This document shows positions 63,510-64,000 of a DNA stretch of 64,000 bases, in pieces. Position numbers and translations under genes: made by a program. The stretch spans positions 58,514-122,513 of the forward strand of contig JAKLHY010000013.1 of assembly GCA_022709905.1 (NCBI GenBank), given 5' to 3'. A model generated the notes under the pieces. The model had not been told where the DNA came from and did no database searches. It saw nothing but the letters and a program-made list of their open reading frames with translations. This stretch comes from Verrucomicrobiota bacterium. Its GTDB lineage: Bacteria; Verrucomicrobiota; Verrucomicrobiia; Limisphaerales; UBA1319. Positions within the stretch are counted from its first letter, which is position 1. Every line of letters starts with the position of its first letter.

Positions 63510-64000
63510 ATGAAGAGTCTGCCCGTCATCAATCCCCATGCCGCCGGAATCGACGTGGGAAGTGAAAAACTCCACACGTCGATTGCCGGAGACGAACCGG
63601 TGGTATTCGGAACGTTTACCAACGAGGTTTACCGGTTGCGCGATCACTTCCTGAAGGAAGGCGTAAAAACCGTCGCCCTGGAAGCCACTGGGGTTTACTG
63701 GCTCTACGTCTTTGAAGTCCTGGAGACGGCTGGAATTGAAGTTGTAATGGTCAACGGCCGAGCGGTGCGAAATCTTCCTGGGCGTAAGACGGATATGGCC
63801 GATTGCCAGTGGATCGCGACGCTGCATGCCCATGGTTTGCTGCGGAGCGGGTTTGTGCCGACGGCTGAAATCCGGCGCTTGCAGGACTACATGCGATTGC
63901 GAGCCGACCATGTGATGGGAGCGGCTAGTCAGGTGCAGAGGATGCAGAAGGCCCTGGAGCGGATGAATATCAAGTTCCACGACGTGATCAGTGATCTGAC
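63510..64000 (+). CDS. IS110-family transposase, 3' end outside window
   Basis: The first 163 codons of an IS110-type DEDD transposase. The visible acidic tetrad is D15 (HAAGIDVGSEK), E58 (ALEATGVYW), D95 and D98 (GRKTDMADCQWIA). The helical linker after residue 120 (RRLQDYMRLRADHVM) begins the coiled-coil part. The reading frame is open at base 64000, and the C-terminal serine-containing domain lies beyond the window. IS110 elements usually have no long terminal inverted repeats and encode a guide RNA in a non-coding end. In the IS110 group proper that end is upstream of the transposase, so the sequence before 63510 may belong to it. Confidence 0.93.
   Translation, partial: MKSLPVINPHAAGIDVGSEKLHTSIAGDEPVVFGTFTNEVYRLRDHFLKEGVKTVALEATGVYWLYVFEVLETAGIEVVMVNGRAVRNLPGRKTDMADCQWIATLHAHGLLRSGFVPTAEIRRLQDYMRLRADHVMGAASQVQRMQKALERMNIKFHDVISDL

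Overview
The window looks like a chromosomal piece of a free-living member of the Verrucomicrobiota, most like the Limisphaerales/Pedosphaera group. This is inferred from gene content, not from any marker search. The supporting signs are two pseudopilins with the [18 protein letters not shown] start and a C-terminal DGHV motif, a PEP-CTERM protein, Tat-exported isomerase-like TIM barrels, DUF1080 and GH123/DUF4091 glycan enzymes, six-hairpin glycosidases, a MoxR-DUF58-transglutaminase operon, and GC-rich coding sequence with diderm features (lipoprotein, Lol/Mac-type ABC system, LAB_N domain). No rRNA, tRNA or CRISPR array was seen.

Layout. 1-2942 is the end of a translation/cofactor cluster (rbfA, nrnA, truB, ribF) with ATGA-type overlaps. 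2948-6366 is an anaerobic module: a glycyl-radical activase and a glycyl radical enzyme whose active-site spacing resembles 4-hydroxyproline dehydratase. 6453-7600 holds a Dabb lipoprotein and a DUF6125 protein. 7928-12309 (minus) is an adaptor/ATPase/two-permease export operon. 12396-13633 holds a LAB_N-zinc ribbon membrane protein and two related small membrane proteins. 13764-19732 is a pair of overlapping sensor kinases: a three-receiver hybrid kinase and a 1249-residue PA14/OB-like kinase. 19773-20882 is a Tat-exported TIM barrel. 20908-25006 (minus) is a four-gene unit: an ATP-grasp-like protein, a 54-residue protein, a PAS kinase and a NarL-type regulator. pheT follows at 25080-27551 without pheS.

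28088-37514 is mostly accessory: a Sel1 protein, a DUF1080 protein, two convergent six-hairpin glycosidases, a pseudopilin, a GIY-YIG protein, an RDD remnant and a HAD hydrolase. 37595-41793 is MoxR/DUF58/transglutaminase. 41938-42774 holds a MerR regulator and a free-standing copy of its C-terminal domain. 43062-45770 is a beta-propeller phosphoesterase. 46107-47300 holds a PEP-CTERM protein and a small Cys-Pro repeat protein that end tail to tail at two terminators. 47522-50552 holds a second TIM barrel and a double alpha/beta-hydrolase protein.

50658-52020 is a REP/RAYT locus with an inverted partial duplication. It is followed by a RHH/PIN toxin-antitoxin pair, a fucose-isomerase-fold exported protein, a second pseudopilin, a PA0069-type radical SAM protein, a decayed GH123-like gene, a 1386-residue secreted protein, and an IS110 transposase cut by the right edge.

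The most interesting unexplained signals are non-coding: a 92-bp palindromic element in two diverged copies, one starting in a stop codon, with some likeness to integron attC sites; a ~115-bp hairpin repeat in two inverted copies 18 kb apart, 98% identical over 104 bp; and a near-perfect long hairpin at 41864-41923. The best protein candidates for something undescribed are the ATP-grasp/54-residue/two-component operon, the MerR plus stand-alone domain pair, and the Cys-Pro repeat protein.
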